A stretch of DNA of 10,759 nt from Zygnema cylindricum. Its lineage: Eukaryota > Streptophyta > Zygnematophyceae > Zygnematales > Zygnemataceae. A program made the translations under genes and the position numbers. The stretch covers positions 1 to 10,759 of the forward strand of contig JBBHKE010002439.1 of assembly GCA_037447655.1 (NCBI GenBank), read 5' to 3'. Of this stretch, positions 7,743 through 10,759 are shown piece by piece (position 1 is the stretch's first letter; each line of letters opens with the position of its first letter). The notes beneath the pieces were generated by a model. It saw only the letters and a program-made list of their open reading frames with translations. It searched no databases and was not told where the DNA came from.

Positions 7743-8430
7743 AGAGATGGGGAGGCGAGGGTTATGGAGATGGAATCCATAGGGGCGAAATGAAACTGGC
7801 GGCGGAATTTTTGCCTGCTTCCTGTTGGAAGCACGCCAAAATGACGGCGCAGACGTCAGATCCCTCTAGCATGGAAAACATACGCTTGGTTTTGATTCGT
7901 CCAAAACATATCTTTTTTTTTTGGGACTGTCCGCATTTGGCATTTCGTCGCCCCAAATATCACCAACGCCATATGTGGTTATTGTATTCTATTTAATTCA
8001 ATTATTAACTCTAATTTGTGATTTATTTGGCACATCAACCCCATATTAACGTATACATTCACGGTATTTTGTGGTCGGCACCATATTACAATCATCTTTT
8101 ATGCTAAATGGGACCTTTAACACCGAAATAGCATAAACACATACGCTAAATTAACCGAAACCACAAATTAGCATTAATGTTCACCATAATTGTTTTCAAG
8201 GAACTTAGTTGTAGATAAAACATTATATTTCAGAGTTTACAGTTATACGCCGGGGCGATATTTGATTCAGTTATGTTCATTTACTGGAAAAATGACTTTC
8301 CACATGCGAATATGTTTGACGTTCACACGGTCGACCACGTGGTTGTTGGACGAATATGTGCGAACGCGATATTTTATGACCCGGTTTGATCCCCTTTTTT
8401 AGACGGCACATTTGCATGTGTCCGCGGACC
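7743..8430. other. Unique spacer between the duplicated blocks
   Basis: No gene is recognised; the open frames at 7739-7996 (both strands) and 8190-8402 have no known motif. TTTATGCTA at 8098-8106 and TAGCATAAA at 8129-8137 form a perfect 9-base inverted pair, and CCACGTGG (a G-box core) lies at 8335-8342. The far end of MITE copy C may lie in here, but no convincing matching TIR was found. Confidence 0.5.
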
Positions 8431-8657
8431 CTAAAAGTCATTAATTATACTTTTTCACTTAAAAAAGTACAGTTGTGTACGGTCTGACACTAACCGTAAG
8501 CCACACTATTTAAATAACAATGTACTTTTGTTTTGTACCATCATTTGAAAAAAACCCTAAATGGCGTAAAAGAAAAAACAGAATAATTTATGCTATTTGA
8601 GAATAAAAAAAAAGGTACCTTAAATAGCGTCCATTACGCCAATACCGATTCACGGTG
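8431..8657 (-). mobile_element. MITE copy C, partial, inverted
   Basis: Read on the minus strand from 8657, it starts CACCGTGAATCGGTATTGGC, resembling the left ends of copies A and B. It keeps the shared core TTTAAATAGTGTGGC (8500-8514 on the plus strand as its complement) and a similar run toward TAATGA near 8440. TA at 8658-8659 flanks the end. The other end could not be located. It is the most diverged of the three copies and lacks the ACGTCAT palindrome in the part seen. Confidence 0.6.
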
Positions 8658-8844
8658 TAGCATATATATTTTTTACATTTTTTTTTCATCAGTACATAAA
8701 ATCACAAAAGAAGTAAACAAAAAGTAGACAAACAAAATAAATAACCACAGTACAACCTTGATCATATAACAAAAATGCAAGAAACAAATGTAAACATAAC
8801 AAAGAAAATAATAAGAAAATTAAAAAACATCAGACTTAACTAGG

Positions 8845-9375
8845 ATTCAACCAACTTAGTCGAAAGACCTAGAAGGTTGGAACAACATCATTATCAGCTC
8901 GATGGCTGACTAACACTACAAATACGTATTTTATTTTATATTTTTTGATAGTTAGAATATGTTGATTACTTTAAGTACTTTTTTTTTGTTTTCGACCAAG
9001 CACCTTAGTCGAAGACCCAGATGGTTGCATAAACATCATTATCAGCTAAAAGGCTGACTAACATTATAATCGCTTATTATATATTAATATTCGTTGTTTA
9101 CGATAGTAGATTGATTACTTTGAGTACTTTGTTTTTCTTTTTCTTTTTTTGTGATCAACCAACTTAGTCCTAAGACTTAGAAGAATGCATAAACATCACT
9201 ATCAGCTCGGAGGCTGACCAACATTACAAACACTTATTTTCATTCATTATATTTGTTTGTTATTTACATTGTTAGTTGATTTTTTTTTTGTTTTTTTGAT
9301 CAACCAACTTAGTCTTAAGACCAAGAAAGTTGTTGAACATCATTATCAGCTCAAAGGTTGACCAACACTACAAAC
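8845..9375. repeat. Four tandem double-hairpin units (block copy 2)
   Basis: The units have the same arrangement as in block copy 1, with 14-base hairpin 2 elements at 8895, 9043, 9203 and 9347. All four fold here, with CAGCT on the left and GGCTG (or GGTTG in unit 4) on the right. Loops are CGAT, AAAA, CGGA and CAAA. Hairpin 1 in unit 1 closes on a GAAA tetraloop (GTC-GAAA-GAC). Confidence 0.85.
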
Positions 9376-9545
9376 ATTTTTTTTTAAATACAACACAAAT
9401 ACTTGACTACTTTGTTTCGGTGAAACTTGATTACTTCGTTTTTTTTTATATCACCAACATTACAGATATTGGTTTTCTGTTTTTTTTTTTGAAATACAAT
9501 ACAAATACTTGCATACTTTGCTTTTGTGATACTTTAATTACATTG

Positions 9546-10027
9546 TCATCACCATCATCATCATCATCATTATCATTTCATCATCATCATCATCATCATC
9601 ATCATTACCTCATCATTGTCAACATCATCATAGTCAACATCATCATCATCATCACATCAATACCACATCATTATCACATCTACACACACATCACTACTAC
9701 TATCTCTGCCACATTACCCACACATACATCACATCATCATTTTTCATCATTTTTTAGCAAAGATTTTGATGCTTTCACACACACATTAATATTAACATTC
9801 GTTTTGTTATTTCATTACACACACACATAAACGTCGTTAATTACACATTGTTACACACATCACACGTTCTATTATATATCATAATATTATAAACAATTAT
9901 CTTTCACAATATTCACACTACAAATCATCATCATCATCATCACCAACAACATCATCATCATCATCATCATCATCGTCGTCATCATCATCATCATCATCAT
10001 CGTCAACTTCATCATTATCATCATCAT
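9546..10027. repeat. Two (CAT)n arrays with a CA-rich segment between
   Basis: Array one spans about 9546-9656 and array two about 9924-10027. Between them lies sequence rich in CACA and ATCACA words. The open frame at 9330-9830 is a translation of this simple-sequence DNA and not a gene. Confidence 0.9.
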
Positions 10028-10144
10028 ACATTTTGTTTAATTAAAACCACTTAAAGTAAAATATCACAACAACTTCATACCAGAGGCTAATAAATTTATT
10101 TTTATAAACGTAGCTTAAAAAAAAATAGAACTAAAATTTCTTAC

Positions 10145-10269
10145 CAATGTCTTCGCTGTATAATGTCCCTTGGCCATCATTCCATGAGGGGTCGTATCCT
10201 CCTCCGTCACAAACTTGTAGGGCTCATTTTGAGGGGCATAGACTCCAAGCATCACTTTCACCTTGTCCA
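10145..10269 (-). CDS. Rho GDP-dissociation inhibitor, single exon (copy 2), partial
   Basis: This is the same 125-bp exon as at 7448-7572, without indels. On the minus strand it follows a CCTTCAG acceptor, completes a Val codon (phase 1), reads DKVKVMLGVYAPQNEPY, then KFVTEEDTTP, then HGMMAKGHYTAKTL, and ends at a GTAAGA donor on a codon boundary. The Gly-Met-x-Ala-Lys-Gly-x-Tyr pattern fits plant RhoGDI (GMFARGSY-like) better than copy 1. The expected preceding exon (start of the Ig-like domain) would lie beyond 10433 or past the window. The following exon (FxDDD...C-terminus) is not seen to the left. It is either one exon of a gene with large introns or a captured fragment. The family call rests on recognition by eye. 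Confidence 0.75.
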
Positions 10270-10335
10270 CTGAAGGAAACCAAAAGGACAAACGACCGTT
10301 TAAATATAACATGAACTTGTAAACATAGCAAACAA

Positions 10336-10430
10336 CTTCTCCCCTCCCTCTCCCTCTCCCTCCCCCTCTCCTCTAATGAATATTCAAAATATTTAGAATT
10401 GATGAGAGGGAAAAGGAGGGAGGGAGGGAA
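10336..10430. repeat. Polypyrimidine/polypurine foldback (copy 2)
   Basis: This is the counterpart of 7640-7739. The C/T tract (10336-10374) is one CCCCCT-like unit shorter, and the purine tract (10404-10430) ends in the same GGAGGGAGGGAA. It marks the right edge of block copy 2. Confidence 0.7.
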
Positions 10431-10433
10431 TGA

Positions 10434-10759
10434 GGAAAGAGGAGACAAAGGTAGTGGTTGACAGGAAAAAAACCGGATTTGCACTCTAATGACGAGGCAA
10501 GGGGAACTGTTGACAAGACAGTCCACAAATAATGTAATAGTTAGTTAACACTAATAATTAGCATATTAAAGCAGTTAGATATAAATGTTAAAATATATAA
10601 TGTAATAGTTAGTTCTCACATTAAAAATCAACACATTATAATAGTTAGACTATATATATTATAAAACTAGTTAAAACTCTAATAATATAACAGTTAGATT
10701 AAACCTGCTATACTATAAATATTATAGTCGGTATAATATAACTGTAATAATATTAGAGA
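10434..10759. repeat. AT-rich tail with AATAGTTAG-like repeats
   Basis: AATGTAATAGTTAGTT occurs at 10531-10546 and again at 10599-10614. Weaker versions (ATAATAGTTAG, CAGTTAGAT, ATAACAGTTAG) follow at about 10570, 10638 and 10687. It looks like a degenerate AT-rich repeat continuing past the window. No gene is seen. Confidence 0.6.

Larger units (their letters stand above)
8656..10433. repeat. Large direct duplication, block copy 2 (~1.78 kb)
   Basis: This is the second copy of 6430-7742 in the same orientation. It contains everything in copy 1 plus a ~106-bp segment between two AAATACAA(C/T)ACAAATACTTG repeats (9386 and 9492) and ~270 bp between two CAT arrays. In copy 1 the corresponding repeat begins like the first copy-2 repeat and ends like the second. 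That is what a deletion between them would leave, so copy 2 is probably closer to the original. Confidence 0.9.

Noticed and set aside
8335-8342. G-box CCACGTGG as a promoter element
   Set aside because: A single 8-base palindrome with no adjacent gene, so it is no better than chance.
9330-9830. 166-codon open frame, the longest in the window
   Set aside because: It translates T-rich spacer and (CAT)n/CACA simple sequence into Ser, His, Ile and Thr runs, with no conserved domain and no counterpart of equal length in block copy 1.
6430-10433. The two blocks as long terminal repeats of one retrotransposon
   Set aside because: No TG...CA ends, primer-binding site, polypurine tract in the right place, target duplication, or gag/pol sequence in the ~910 bp between them.
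10224-10526. 100-codon minus-strand frame with Ser/Pro/Leu and Arg/Glu runs
   Set aside because: It reads through the polypurine/polypyrimidine foldback and out of frame across the RhoGDI exon; nothing conserved is present.

Overview
The window looks like non-coding, repeat-filled nuclear DNA of a eukaryote, most likely a land plant. The signs are an AT-rich base composition with long T runs, (GA)n and (CAT)n microsatellites, short inverted-repeat transposons flanked by TA, and one recognisable coding exon bounded by normal GT-AG splice sites. That exon matches plant-type Rho GDP-dissociation inhibitor (RhoGDI). There is no sign of bacterial gene organisation, and no complete protein-coding gene was found.

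Layout, left to right. Bases 1-810 hold two diverged direct copies of a ~205-bp sequence, each with a (GA)n tract. Bases 811-2400 show nothing identifiable. Bases 2435-2830 are rich in ATCG/CGAT palindromes, like a decayed DNA-transposon end. Bases ~2830-4745 have an AGGGTGAA-type inverted repeat near both ends and contain three foldbacks plus a 459-bp miniature inverted-repeat element (MITE copy A). Bases 5040-6135 hold ~116-bp tandem repeats, interrupted by a 674-bp relative of the same MITE (copy B). The tandem array supplies a paralogous empty site that shows a TA target duplication.

The right 40% is dominated by a large direct duplication: block copy 1 (6430-7742) and block copy 2 (8656-10433). 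Each block has the same order: an A/T-rich leader, four tandem units with two short hairpins each, a (CAT)n microsatellite region, one minus-strand RhoGDI exon of 125 bp, and a polypyrimidine/polypurine foldback. The blocks are separated by ~910 bp that include a third, inverted, partial member of the MITE family (copy C), whose end abuts the start of block copy 2. Indel patterns and the exon substitutions suggest copy 2 is nearer the ancestral form and copy 1 is the shortened, decaying one. The last ~230 bp are AT-rich with a recurring AATAGTTAG-like motif.

No set of genes working together can be read here. The most interesting points are the duplicated RhoGDI exon inside a repeat block, the eight-fold double-hairpin unit with pairing-preserving changes, the MITE family with a conserved ACGTCAT-A-ATGACGT palindrome, and a 47-bp near-perfect foldback at 3036-3082.
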